From B1 sp044370475 (GTDB taxonomy: Bacteria > Bacteroidota > Bacteroidia > UKL13-3): a DNA stretch of 64,000 nucleotides. The translations under genes and the position numbers were made by a program. Below are positions 23,931-32,247 of this stretch, piece by piece (within the stretch, counting starts at the first letter, position 1; every line of letters begins with the position of its first letter). Location: the NCBI GenBank assembly GCA_044370475.1, contig JBILVK010000001.1, forward strand, positions 1-64,000, in the 5' to 3' direction. Under the pieces are notes generated by a model. That model did no database searches. It was not told where the DNA came from and worked only from the letters and a program-made list of their open reading frames with translations.

Positions 23931-26189
23931 CTACTCTTTGCTTTGTGCATCAACAACCGCAATGGTTACCATGTTCACAATTTCGCGAACACTACTACCC
24001 AATTGCAAAATATGTGCAGATTTTTTCAAGCCCAATAAAACCGGACCTACTGCCTCAGCTGCTCCCAATTCTTGCAACATCTTATAGGCAATATTTCCAG
24101 AAGAAAGGGACGGAAAAATAAAGGTATTTACATTGTCTCCAACCAATTCACTAAATGGAAAATTCTCCTTCAATAGTTTTTGATTCAACGCAATATTTGC
24201 TTGTATATCGCCATCTACCACCATGGTTGGAAATTCTTTTTTCAACCTTGCCCGCACCTTTGCCATCTTCACAGCATCAATACCTTTGGCCGATCCAAAA
24301 TTGCTATAACTTAATAATGCAATGCGCGGATCGCGGTTAAATTTCTTAACTGCCTTATAGGTTAAGTTGGTAATATTGACCAATTGGTTTTCGTCTGGCG
24401 ATTGATTAACGGTACAATCTGCAAAGAACAAAGTTCCTTTTTTAGACAGCATAATATACATGCCCGCAACCACTTCTGCTCCATCTTCTTTACCCAAAAT
24501 TTGCAAGGCAGGTCTAATGGTACTTGGATAATTTTTGGTTAATCCACTAATCATGGCATCTGCTTCACCCATTTCAACCATCATTGGTGCATAATAATGT
24601 CTATCACGCATCATTTTCCTAGCCTCATGAACAGCTAAACCATTGCGCTGACGCTTGCGAAACAATACATCTGCAAAAGCATTGCGTTTGTGCTCCTCTT
24701 CCATAGGATCAATGATAGAGATGTCTTTTAAATTCATGTTATTCTCACGAATGATCTGCTCTATCTTATCTCTTTGTCCCAATAAAATTGGAATAGCTAT
24801 GCCTTCATCTTTTACAATTTGTGCAGCACGCAATATCTTATAATTATCGGCTTCCGAGAAAACAACACGTTTTGGATTTTGCTTTGCCTTATCGGTAATG
24901 GCACGTATAAAATTACTTTCCTTACCCAAACGATTGAGCAATTGATGGTGGTAAACCTCCCAATCTTTTATAGGTTCTTTGGCTACACCACATTCCATGG
25001 CAGCCTTAGCTACAGCAGGCGAAACCGTTGTTATCAATCTTGGATCAATTGGCTTAGGAATGATATAGTTTCTACCAAAAGACACATTGCTTTCATTGTA
25101 AGCCAAATTCACTATTTCTGGAACGGGCTCTTTGGCCAATTGCGCCAATGCATATACCGCCGCAAGTTTCATCTCCTCGGTAATCTTCGATGCACGCACA
25201 TCCAAAGAACCTCTAAAGATATAAGGGAAACCTAATACATTATTCACTTGGTTGGGATAATCGCTCCTACCTGTAGCCATAATGATATCAGGACGAGAAG
25301 CCATAGCCAATTCATAAGTAATCTCAGGATTTGGGTTAGCCAATGCAAACACAATACAATCTTTGTTCATGGTGCGCAACATATCTTGGCTCACCACATC
25401 TGCCTTAGAAAGTCCAACAAAAACATCAGCGTTAACCATGGCATCTGCCAAATTATGCAAATCTCTAATCGTTCCATAAGGCGCCTTAATTTTATCCAAG
25501 GCTAAATTGTCGGCCCTAATAACACCTTTACTATCGCACATAATTAGATTTTCCTTCTTCACACCCAAGGCAATCATAATACGAGCACAAGATATTGCAG
25601 CAGCCCCTGCACCATTATAAACAACCTGAATATCCCCAATTTTTTTGCCAACAATTTCCAAAGCATTCAACAAAGCCGCACCGGTAATAATTGCCGTTCC
25701 ATGCTGGTCGTCGTGCATAATTGGAATATTCAACTCTTCCTTTAAACGCTGCTCTATTTCAAAACATTCTGGCGCCTTTATATCCTCCAAATTAATGCCA
25801 CCAAATGTGCCAGCAATATTCTTTACAGTTTTAATAAACTCTTCAGTATCCTTAGTATCTATTTCAATATCGAATACATCAATATCAGCAAAGATTTTAA
25901 ATAAAACTCCCTTGCCTTCCATAACAGGTTTAGAGGCTGCCGGACCAATATCACCCAAACCTAAAACAGCTGTACCGTTACTTATTACTGCCACCAAATT
26001 TCCCTTAGAAGTATACTTGTAAACATCTTCTGGATTCTCCGCAATTGCCAAACAAGGCTCTGCCACCCCGGGCGAATAAGCCAAACTTAAATCTCGTTGC
26101 GAATTGGTGGGCTTTGTAGGAACTACAGATATCTTCCCTGGTCTACCTTTACTGTGGTATTTTAACGCGTCTTCTTTCAATGAGTTCAT
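23931..26189 (-). CDS. maeB: NADP-dependent malic enzyme with phosphotransacetylase-like C-terminus
   Basis: This 752-residue cytoplasmic enzyme decarboxylates malate to pyruvate with NADP. The N-terminal half has malic-enzyme motifs: LSLAYSPGVAEPC, GLGDIGPAASKPVMEGK, MHDDQHGTAI and VYNGAGAAAISCARI. The C-terminal ~330 residues form a phosphate acetyltransferase-like domain (VFSEADNYKILRAAQIV; GADAMISGL-like AMISGLTKNYPSTIRPAL), as in MaeB. The start at 26189 (MNSLKEDALKY) was chosen over an in-frame ATG five codons upstream. A consensus -7 box (TATCTTTG) covers 26194-26201 and would put the transcript start at about the chosen ATG. Confidence 0.95.
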   Translation of the reverse strand: MNSLKEDALKYHSKGRPGKISVVPTKPTNSQRDLSLAYSPGVAEPCLAIAENPEDVYKYTSKGNLVAVISNGTAVLGLGDIGPAASKPVMEGKGVLFKIFADIDVFDIEIDTKDTEEFIKTVKNIAGTFGGINLEDIKAPECFEIEQRLKEELNIPIMHDDQHGTAIITGAALLNALEIVGKKIGDIQVVYNGAGAAAISCARIMIALGVKKENLIMCDSKGVIRADNLALDKIKAPYGTIRDLHNLADAMVNADVFVGLSKADVVSQDMLRTMNKDCIVFALANPNPEITYELAMASRPDIIMATGRSDYPNQVNNVLGFPYIFRGSLDVRASKITEEMKLAAVYALAQLAKEPVPEIVNLAYNESNVSFGRNYIIPKPIDPRLITTVSPAVAKAAMECGVAKEPIKDWEVYHHQLLNRLGKESNFIRAITDKAKQNPKRVVFSEADNYKILRAAQIVKDEGIAIPILLGQRDKIEQIIRENNMNLKDISIIDPMEEEHKRNAFADVLFRKRQRNGLAVHEARKMMRDRHYYAPMMVEMGEADAMISGLTKNYPSTIRPALQILGKEDGAEVVAGMYIMLSKKGTLFFADCTVNQSPDENQLVNITNLTYKAVKKFNRDPRIALLSYSNFGSAKGIDAVKMAKVRARLKKEFPTMVVDGDIQANIALNQKLLKENFPFSELVGDNVNTFIFPSLSSGNIAYKMLQELGAAEAVGPVLLGLKKSAHILQLGSSVREIVNMVTIAVVDAQSKE

Positions 26190-26193
26190 AGGG

Positions 26194-26201
26194 CAAAGAT
26201 A
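26194..26201 (-). promoter_or_regulatory. maeB: -7 box TATCTTTG for maeB; near-leaderless start
   Basis: The minus strand reads TATCTTTGCCCTATG: a perfect TAnnTTTG box followed by only four bases before the chosen start codon. The mRNA would begin at or beside the ATG. The longer start at 26204 is excluded if this promoter is used. No clear -33 TTG was seen. Confidence 0.55.
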
Positions 26202-26295
26202 CATTATACATTTAGCTTTGGAATCCCTTTAAAACCAAGGCGTGGGAGGCTTTGTGTATCAACACTTTAACATGCATGATTTTAGTCATTTATAT

Positions 26296-26310
26296 TTCGG
26301 TCCGAACCAA
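26296..26310. repeat. Dispersed palindrome-family site (TTGGTTCGGACCGAA on minus strand)
   Basis: This is the first of two sites in the maeB/26416 divergent gap. It differs from the 20600 site by one base. Its centre is about 40 bases from the second site at 26336-26351. Confidence 0.7.
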
Positions 26311-26335
26311 GGCTCAGTTATTTATTTATTTAGAA

Positions 26336-26351
26336 TTCGGTTCAAACCGAA
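26336..26351. repeat. Dispersed palindrome TTCGGTT-CA-AACCGAA
   Basis: Perfect 7-base arms lie just upstream of the -33 TTTG at 26357 of the rightward promoter. This is a position where a bound regulator could act. Confidence 0.75.
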
Positions 26352-26386
26352 TAGAATTTGGCAACCCGTTAACCATTTATATACCC

Positions 26387-26394
26387 TATATTTG
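26387..26394 (+). promoter_or_regulatory. -7 box TATATTTG for the small protein / cyclase pair
   Basis: A perfect TAnnTTTG box lies 21 bases upstream of the ATG at 26416. A TTTG at 26357-26360 could be the -33 element, although the 26-base spacer is longer than usual. Confidence 0.5.
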
Positions 26395-26415
26395 ATTAAA
26401 CTAAAACAATAAATT

Positions 26416-26835
26416 ATGGCAACAATTAATGTAGGTGAAGCTTACGAAGTTTATTTCGAAGAAAATGGCTCAAATTATTACCTTACCGCAAATGTAAGCG
26501 GTAGCGCTGCAAAGGCAGAACTTCGTATTGGAACAGGTCCAACAGACCCAACCCAAGAATGGACGCAAAATAGCAACAACCAATGGCTATCTACTTCTGG
26601 AGTTTACATAAGTGGAGATAATAATCTTTCAGATAATTTAGTGCTTTGCAATAGCACTGAACCTACTGACACATCGTGGCTACTAGATGGAGATTCCACA
26701 GGCGCAAGTATGGAAGTGGTTAGTAATGGAGTGGCTTCTGGTACCTTTCTCTCCACAAAAACACCTAACCCCAAATTAGGAGATAGCAAAAAATGGAAGT
26801 ACAATAAAAATACCCTGGGATCAAAAGGTAGATAA
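26416..26835 (+). CDS. Unknown small beta-rich protein upstream of adenylate cyclase
   Basis: This 139-residue protein has no signal peptide or membrane segment and is rich in S/T/N/G with regularly spaced aromatic residues (YEVYFEENGSNYYL, QEWTQNSNNQWLS, TSWLLDGD). That suggests an all-beta cytoplasmic fold; a lectin-like beta-trefoil is possible but not demonstrated. I do not recognise the family. The next gene, a TPR-class III cyclase, starts 20 bases downstream, so the two are probably co-transcribed from the promoter at 26387. Two palindrome sites precede that promoter. It may be a ligand sensor or partner for the cyclase, but this is inference only. Confidence 0.6.
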   Translation: MATINVGEAYEVYFEENGSNYYLTANVSGSAAKAELRIGTGPTDPTQEWTQNSNNQWLSTSGVYISGDNNLSDNLVLCNSTEPTDTSWLLDGDSTGASMEVVSNGVASGTFLSTKTPNPKLGDSKKWKYNKNTLGSKGR

Positions 26836-26855
26836 AGTCTTATTTTTAAAAACCA

Positions 26856-28595
26856 ATGGGAAGATTTTGGATTACTTATATACTGCTCTTTTTATTAAAA
26901 CCACTTGCGGGCCAACCTCCTTCAATATGGGCTGATAGCATACTTGCATGTATTCCAAACGACCAAATAAATAAAAACACTATCACCCCTAAATATGGTG
27001 ATACACTCCTTCAGATATTTACCCTAAAAGATGAACCTTGTAAAAAAATCAAGGTTCATCTTTTTCTTTCCGATTATCATAGGCAAATAGGTTCATACCA
27101 AATTGCAATAAGACATGTCTTCCTTGCAAACAAAGATTTTAAAGAAAACAAATGTAAAAGCGAAAACCTAGAACCAGATATTTACCTTAAATATGCATCT
27201 ATCTATGCAGAAATTTCAGATGCCAATAAAGTGCTCTATTACGCCAATAAAGGCATAAATAGTTGCAAATTAGATGGCCACAAGGAGGAGCTAATGAGGT
27301 TTTATATTCTCAAAGGCTCTTTTTCAAATAATTCTGAGGAGGAGTTAAGACTTTATAATATTGCACTCAAATTAGCTGTCGAAAATCAGAATAAGAAATT
27401 AGAGGAAATTGCCCTCATTTCAATAGGCACCTTCTATGCAATTCATGAAAATTTTGCGCTAGCAGAAAAGCATTTAAAAAACGCATTATACCTGGCACAC
27501 AAAAGAAATGCAAACACTACCTTATCTAGTCTATACAATAACCTTGCAGGCATTGGGTTGGCAGATCAAAAAACTGAAATTTACATAGACTCCGCAATAT
27601 ACTTCGCAGAAAAATCTAAAAATTTAAACGACCTTCAAACAGCCCTCCAAAACAAGGCTTACTACCTTCAAAACAAAAATAAATTTAAGGAAGGTTACGA
27701 TGTGCTTTGGGAGTCAATAGCTGTAAAAGATTCTCTTTTTAATAGAGATAAAGTAAAATCTTTTGCAGATATGGAGCAAAAATATGAGTCCGAAATCAAA
27801 AACATTGAAATTGCATACCTCCAACGCGAAAGTGAAATTGCCAAGCTTAAAGCTTCTAGAAGTTTAGGAATAAATTTTGGCTTAGGCGGTGCTATGGTCG
27901 GACTCATTTTTGTATCATTTGCGTTTTATACCCAAAACAAAAAGAAGCAAAAACTCAATAATGAACTGACTAAAGAAAAAAACAAGTCAGATAAATTATT
28001 GCTAAATATCCTACCAGAAGAAATAGCCGATGAACTCAAGGCCTCAGGTAAATCAGAGGCTAAACTCTATAATCAAGTGAGTGTACTATTTACCGATTTC
28101 GTTAACTTTACAGGCCTCAGCGAACAAATGAGTCCAACCCAATTGGTTCAAGAAATCCACCAAAATTTCACCGCTTTCGATGCCATCATGGAAAAACATG
28201 GTATAGAAAAAATAAAAACAATAGGAGATGCTTACCTCGCTGTTTGCGGACTTCCTCACGAAAACACCAACCATGCAGAACAAATAGTATTAGCCGCACT
28301 TGATATTCAACAATTCATGGAAAAAAACATGGGCAAATTCCAAATCAGAATTGGAATTCATAGCGGACCAGTTGTAGCGGGTATCGTTGGCGTAAAAAAA
28401 TATGCATACGATATCTGGGGCGATACAGTAAATACAGCCTCACGTATGGAGGGAAACTCAGAACCAGGTAAAATAAATATCAGTGGAGATACCTACCAAC
28501 TTATACAAGAAAAGTTTAATTGCACTTATAGAGGCAAAATAAATGCTAAAAATAAAGGTGATATAGATATGTATTTTGTAAACAATAGCCTATAA
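26856..28595 (+). CDS. Class III adenylate/guanylate cyclase with TPR sensor region
   Basis: The protein has 579 residues with a signal peptide (about 1-20, ending LAGQ). A periplasmic TPR-like helical region (about 60-290: LYYNANKG-type helices, FALAEKHLKNALYLAHKR) is followed by a coiled coil. One membrane segment lies at about 334-357 (INFGLGGAMVGLIFVSFAFY), followed by a short coiled coil (KEKNKSDKLLLNILPEEIADEL). The catalytic domain runs from about 408. It has a metal-binding Asp in VLFTDFVNFTGL, KTIGDAYLAV and WGDTVNTASRMEG, so it is likely active. Substrate choice (ATP or GTP) was not resolved. It would turn a periplasmic or protein-binding signal into a cyclic nucleotide. No effector gene is next to it. 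Confidence 0.88.
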   Translation: MGRFWITYILLFLLKPLAGQPPSIWADSILACIPNDQINKNTITPKYGDTLLQIFTLKDEPCKKIKVHLFLSDYHRQIGSYQIAIRHVFLANKDFKENKCKSENLEPDIYLKYASIYAEISDANKVLYYANKGINSCKLDGHKEELMRFYILKGSFSNNSEEELRLYNIALKLAVENQNKKLEEIALISIGTFYAIHENFALAEKHLKNALYLAHKRNANTTLSSLYNNLAGIGLADQKTEIYIDSAIYFAEKSKNLNDLQTALQNKAYYLQNKNKFKEGYDVLWESIAVKDSLFNRDKVKSFADMEQKYESEIKNIEIAYLQRESEIAKLKASRSLGINFGLGGAMVGLIFVSFAFYTQNKKKQKLNNELTKEKNKSDKLLLNILPEEIADELKASGKSEAKLYNQVSVLFTDFVNFTGLSEQMSPTQLVQEIHQNFTAFDAIMEKHGIEKIKTIGDAYLAVCGLPHENTNHAEQIVLAALDIQQFMEKNMGKFQIRIGIHSGPVVAGIVGVKKYAYDIWGDTVNTASRMEGNSEPGKINISGDTYQLIQEKFNCTYRGKINAKNKGDIDMYFVNNSL

Positions 28596-28601
28596 AAAAT
28601 A

Positions 28602-29318
28602 CTAGAAATTAGGCCTAATGCTCATCTCAGCGTAGTAATCCAAAATATAATTTACCGCATCTTCAGCAGTATCTACTACCTTAAACAAAAACATATCATC
28701 TGGACTCACATTCTTTTCCTTATCACACATCACTTGCTTTATCCAATCTATTAATCCACCCCAAAATTCACTGCCAACCAAAACCACTGGAAATTGGGCT
28801 ACTTTATGGGTTTGTATAAGCGTTAAAGATTCAAATAACTCGTCCAAAGTACCAAAGCCTCCAGGCATCGCTATAAAGCCTTGAGCGTACTTAACAAACA
28901 TCACCTTGCGCACAAAAAAGTAGTCGAAATTAATGTTCTTATCCCTATCTACATATTTGTTAAAAAACTGCTCAAACGGCAACTCTATTCCCAACCCAAC
29001 AGATTTTCCACCCGCCTCAAAAGCTCCTTTATTTCCTGCCTCCATAATTCCTGGACCACCTCCGGTAATTACTCCAAAACCAGCATTAACCAGCTTCTTT
29101 GCAATCTCCTCAGCCAATAAATAATAAGGATTATCCGCTTTTGTTCTGGCCGAACCAAAAATAGATACGCAGGGACCAATTTTACTCATCTTCTCAAAGC
29201 CTTCCACAAACTCAGCCATAATTTTAAATGTAGCCCAGCTATCACTGACTTTAATTTCTGGCCAATCCTTTTTTTGAAATGCCTTCTTAATTCTTTCTTC
29301 TTCTATATGATCTGTCAT
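28602..29318 (-). CDS. LOG-family protein (TIGR00730-type Rossmann fold)
   Basis: This 238-residue cytoplasmic protein has the LOG-family signatures GGGPGIMEAGNKGA and PGGFGTLDELFE. Proteins with these motifs hydrolyse nucleoside 5'-monophosphates to release the base, including cytokinin riboside monophosphates, and some are called lysine decarboxylase-like by older annotation. The extra ~40 residues before the Rossmann core (KAFQKKDWPEIKVSDSWATF) match the longer bacterial type. It is convergent with the cyclase gene, with 6 bases between stops. The physiological substrate is unknown. Confidence 0.85.
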   Translation of the reverse strand: MTDHIEEERIKKAFQKKDWPEIKVSDSWATFKIMAEFVEGFEKMSKIGPCVSIFGSARTKADNPYYLLAEEIAKKLVNAGFGVITGGGPGIMEAGNKGAFEAGGKSVGLGIELPFEQFFNKYVDRDKNINFDYFFVRKVMFVKYAQGFIAMPGGFGTLDELFESLTLIQTHKVAQFPVVLVGSEFWGGLIDWIKQVMCDKEKNVSPDDMFLFKVVDTAEDAVNYILDYYAEMSIRPNF

Positions 29319-29335
29319 ACGCTATTTACACTAAA

Positions 29336-29367
29336 AAGCAACAAAGCAAATACTCGCTTTGTTGCTT
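29336..29367 (-). terminator. Intrinsic terminator for the yqeY-end operon
   Basis: A perfect 12-base stem (aagcaacaaagc / gctttgttgctt) with an 8-base loop is followed by TTTTT on the minus strand. It lies between yqeY (ends 29386) and the LOG gene. Confidence 0.85.
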
Positions 29368-29385
29368 CAATTACTTAATCTTTTA

Positions 29386-29835
29386 TTAGCCTAAAATTTG
29401 TTTCAGCACAGCCGAAATTACTTTCCCATCTGCCTTTCCAGCCAATGCTTTCATGGCAAGTGGCATTACTTTCCCAAAATCAGCAGCACTGCTGGCTCCT
29501 GCACCTGTTACCACTCCTTGCAAGACAGCTTTAATTTCATCTTCGCTCATTTGTTTTGGCAAATACTTTTCAATAACTTCTAGCTCATCTCTCTCCACTT
29601 GCGCCAAATCTTCTCGCTTGTTTTGAACATAAATATCAAGCGACTCTTTACGTTGCTTAGCCAATTTTTGGAAAATTTTTAAGGCTGCTTCATCTGTAAC
29701 AACTCCATTTGCACCAGGCTCACTTGCAGCAAGCAATAAGGCAGATTTTAGGCTTCTCAAAGCCCTAAGACTAATTTCCTCCTTAGCCTTCATCGCAGAT
29801 ATTACATCTGCATTTATTTGTTCTTGTAAGGTCAT
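29386..29835 (-). CDS. yqeY: GatB/YqeY domain-containing protein
   Basis: This 149-residue cytoplasmic protein matches the YqeY family: MTLQEQINADVISAMKAKEE at the start, LRSLKSALLLA, then EKYLPKQMSEDEI and a GKVMPLAMKALAGKADG segment near the end. The domain is shared with the tail of the GatB amidotransferase subunit and may bind tRNA, but the role of stand-alone YqeY is not settled. It lies 12 bases downstream of the phosphosulfolactate synthase-like gene on the same strand and is followed by a terminator. Confidence 0.88.
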   Translation of the reverse strand: MTLQEQINADVISAMKAKEEISLRALRSLKSALLLAASEPGANGVVTDEAALKIFQKLAKQRKESLDIYVQNKREDLAQVERDELEVIEKYLPKQMSEDEIKAVLQGVVTGAGASSAADFGKVMPLAMKALAGKADGKVISAVLKQILG

Positions 29836-29847
29836 CTTAAAAAATCA

Positions 29848-30639
29848 TTATTTCTTTTTAGGTAAATACTTTGCCCCTTTTCCTAAGAAAAAAGTAAAAG
29901 TATCACTTCTCAATCCAAGTCTCAAAGTCTCTAATGGAATAATATCGTTTGGCGCAATATTTCCCAAATTAACATTGGCTCCTACCAATTTTATAAAATA
30001 CGTTTGTTGCGCCTTTTGCGGTGCTTCCCAAATAATTTTCTCTTCTGGAATCTTGGTTAATATTTCCTGAACCAATCCCTCTCTAACTTCTCCACTGCTG
30101 CGGTAAACCCCAACATTTCCCGCCTCACGCGCCTCCGCAATTACCTTCCATGCCCCAGCCGAAAGTTCTGTTTGCATCAACTCTATCCACTGGTATGGTG
30201 GAATAATCTTCTCAACATCTTTACTTCCTACTTCGCTTAAAACAGTAACATGTTTGCTCAATTTTGATATATATTCCAACTTAACATCATGCGGCAATTC
30301 AATAGAACCATCCGATACTTCCGCATGCATCATGCCCACCTTATCTAATAGTTTTATATAATCTTCAAATTGATTTCTTACCACATAGGCCTCAAACAAA
30401 GTACCACCAAAATAAACAATGATGCCATTGCTCTGGTATAGCTTAATTTTCTCTTCTAATTTTGGTGTTACATAAGAGGTTCCAAAACCTAATTTTACAA
30501 TGTCAATGTACTCCCCACTAACAGAAATCATGTCCTCCGCTTCGCGAATACTCAAACCCTTATCCATTACCATGGTTAAACCTTTATCCCTAGGTTTAGA
30601 CGGCCTCTCTGGAACTTGCTTTAATTTAAAATTTTTCAT
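29848..30639 (-). CDS. Phosphosulfolactate synthase family protein (ComA-like)
   Basis: This 263-residue protein matches the ComA family, which adds sulfite to phosphoenolpyruvate to give phosphosulfolactate. Family segments are visible: PRDKGLTMVMDKGL, YIDIVKLGFGTSYV, YFGGTLFEAYVV, VSDGSIELP and LSEVGSK. The conserved stretch VNLGNIAPNDIIPLETLRLG lies near the end, and the fold is a TIM barrel. In methanogens the reaction starts coenzyme M synthesis, and in Bacillus it leads to sulfolactate. In Bacteroidota the product is uncertain; sulfonate or sulfonolipid metabolism is possible. No other pathway gene (ComB or ComC type) is adjacent. yqeY follows at 12 bases. Confidence 0.85.
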   Translation of the reverse strand: MKNFKLKQVPERPSKPRDKGLTMVMDKGLSIREAEDMISVSGEYIDIVKLGFGTSYVTPKLEEKIKLYQSNGIIVYFGGTLFEAYVVRNQFEDYIKLLDKVGMMHAEVSDGSIELPHDVKLEYISKLSKHVTVLSEVGSKDVEKIIPPYQWIELMQTELSAGAWKVIAEAREAGNVGVYRSSGEVREGLVQEILTKIPEEKIIWEAPQKAQQTYFIKLVGANVNLGNIAPNDIIPLETLRLGLRSDTFTFFLGKGAKYLPKKK

Positions 30640-30686
30640 GGAATTAAATACTTATAAACTGCACTTTCTTATGCAGTAAACACTAA

Positions 30687-30694
30687 CAAAGGTA
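30687..30694 (-). promoter_or_regulatory. -7 box TACCTTTG upstream of the comA-like gene
   Basis: The minus strand has a perfect TAnnTTTG 47 bases upstream of the start codon at 30639. No matching -33 element was found at normal spacing. Confidence 0.4.
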
Positions 30695-30729
30695 TTCTTT
30701 CGGCAATAAAATAGAAATAATGAAAGCAC

Positions 30730-32136
30730 TCAATTTTTCAAATCTCTGTGACTATCTATAACTGCCATTATTTCAGGCACATTGCGCAATGGAGGTGCTA
30801 TGTCAAAGACCAAAAAATGATCAATAAAATGAATGGATAGCCCTTTTTCTAAATGAAGTAAGGCTTCTTGACTCCTACCAAGTGCATATAAATACACCAC
30901 CAACCTATAATGGTGTTGATGGCACTCAGGGTCGTATTTTAAACCGTCTCGCACAATTTTCTCTGCCTGCTCATACAATCCTTCACTGTATTTGATGAAA
31001 CTCCAATCCAAATATGCTTCCATCATCCCTGGGTCCATATCCACCAACTTGGCATAAACCTCCTCTGCTTCTTTAATAAATCCCAACTGATATTCGCACT
31101 CTGCTAAAATCAATAAAAACTCTGCATTCTCTGGCTCCAGTAAAACTGCACGCTTAAAATGCTGCAATGCTTCCTTATACTTAGTCTCCTTCTGAAAAGT
31201 AATACCAATTCCAAACCAAGATTCTGCCAAATTTGGATTCATTTGCGCTGCCTTGGTATAATAATTTCTCGCTTCACCAATTTCGCCAAGTCTTTCATAA
31301 CAACCAGCCAAATTACAATAAGAAATACTATCTCCTCCCTCAAATCTAATTACTTCCAAATACTCCAAAACCGCATCACTAAACCTATCTAACTCAACCA
31401 AAGCATTGGCTTTATTAAACCTAGCTATCGTATATTCCTCATCAATGGCTAAACAATAATCCAAGGCCTCTATAGACTTTTCATGCTGGTTCATCTTACC
31501 ATAAGTAACGCCTAAATTATACCAAGCACCTACATTATAAGGGTCAATATCAATTAACTTATTTAGGTAAAACAAGGACTCTTCATACATAGAAACCAAA
31601 TCGTAACAATGGGCTAACTCATAATATGCCTGCTCCAATTCTGGCTCCTCCTCAATAATTAACTTGAAATACCTTGCCGCCGCCAAAAATTCCTCACAAT
31701 CATCATACACATATGCAATCTCAAACAACATATCTAATCGCTCATCTGTATGCATCAAAGCCCGCTCAAAATAAGATTCCGCATCCTCCATTCTTAACTG
31801 ATGCACGCATACCTCTCCCTTCAACAAGAATAAATCAGGGTTTAAGGGCTCATATAATTCGGCTCGATCCAACTCCGTTTGCGCATCTTCAAAGCGCTCC
31901 ATCATTACGTAGATTTCGGCAAGTTTAATCCAAAAGGCAATATTCATTGGATACAACTCCTTGCCAAATTCAACAGCCTCTATCGCCTTCTTCTGCTTAT
32001 CGTGGTTAATATAGTACTCAATTATCCCTTCAATAGCGTCCGCGTCAAAATAATCCTTCGTTTTATTGCGAAGCATCTTCTCATATCGTTGCACATTGCT
32101 GCTAACCTCTTCCCCTAAAAAATCATTTCCATCCAT
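30730..32136 (-). CDS. Tetratricopeptide repeat protein
   Basis: This 468-residue protein has no signal peptide or membrane segment. It is made almost entirely of TPR helices in ~34-residue units, with typical A-W/Y-x2-LG and PxxAE spacing. Examples are YNVGAWYNLGVTYGKMNQHE, PNLAESWFGIGITFQKE and PENAEFLLILAECEYQL. An acidic N-terminal segment precedes the repeats. TPR proteins act as scaffolds, and the partner here is unknown. The gene stands alone, divergent from the M1 peptidase across a 111-base gap. A minus-strand TAAATTTG at 32156-32163 may be its -7 box. Confidence 0.85.
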   Translation of the reverse strand: MDGNDFLGEEVSSNVQRYEKMLRNKTKDYFDADAIEGIIEYYINHDKQKKAIEAVEFGKELYPMNIAFWIKLAEIYVMMERFEDAQTELDRAELYEPLNPDLFLLKGEVCVHQLRMEDAESYFERALMHTDERLDMLFEIAYVYDDCEEFLAAARYFKLIIEEEPELEQAYYELAHCYDLVSMYEESLFYLNKLIDIDPYNVGAWYNLGVTYGKMNQHEKSIEALDYCLAIDEEYTIARFNKANALVELDRFSDAVLEYLEVIRFEGGDSISYCNLAGCYERLGEIGEARNYYTKAAQMNPNLAESWFGIGITFQKETKYKEALQHFKRAVLLEPENAEFLLILAECEYQLGFIKEAEEVYAKLVDMDPGMMEAYLDWSFIKYSEGLYEQAEKIVRDGLKYDPECHQHHYRLVVYLYALGRSQEALLHLEKGLSIHFIDHFLVFDIAPPLRNVPEIMAVIDSHRDLKN

Positions 32137-32247
32137 AAGCAGGATTATTTTTTCTCAAATTTAATTGTTCAACATCGCTAATAAAACACAGAAACTCCAT
32201 TTTTTTTTCAAATATTTGAACATTCGTTTAAAACATAAACTAGCAAA

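Noticed and set aside
32207..32220. Palindrome TTCAAATATTTGAA upstream of the M1 peptidase
   Set aside because: It is perfect but short and AT-rich in an AT-rich gap, with no second copy; chance is likely.
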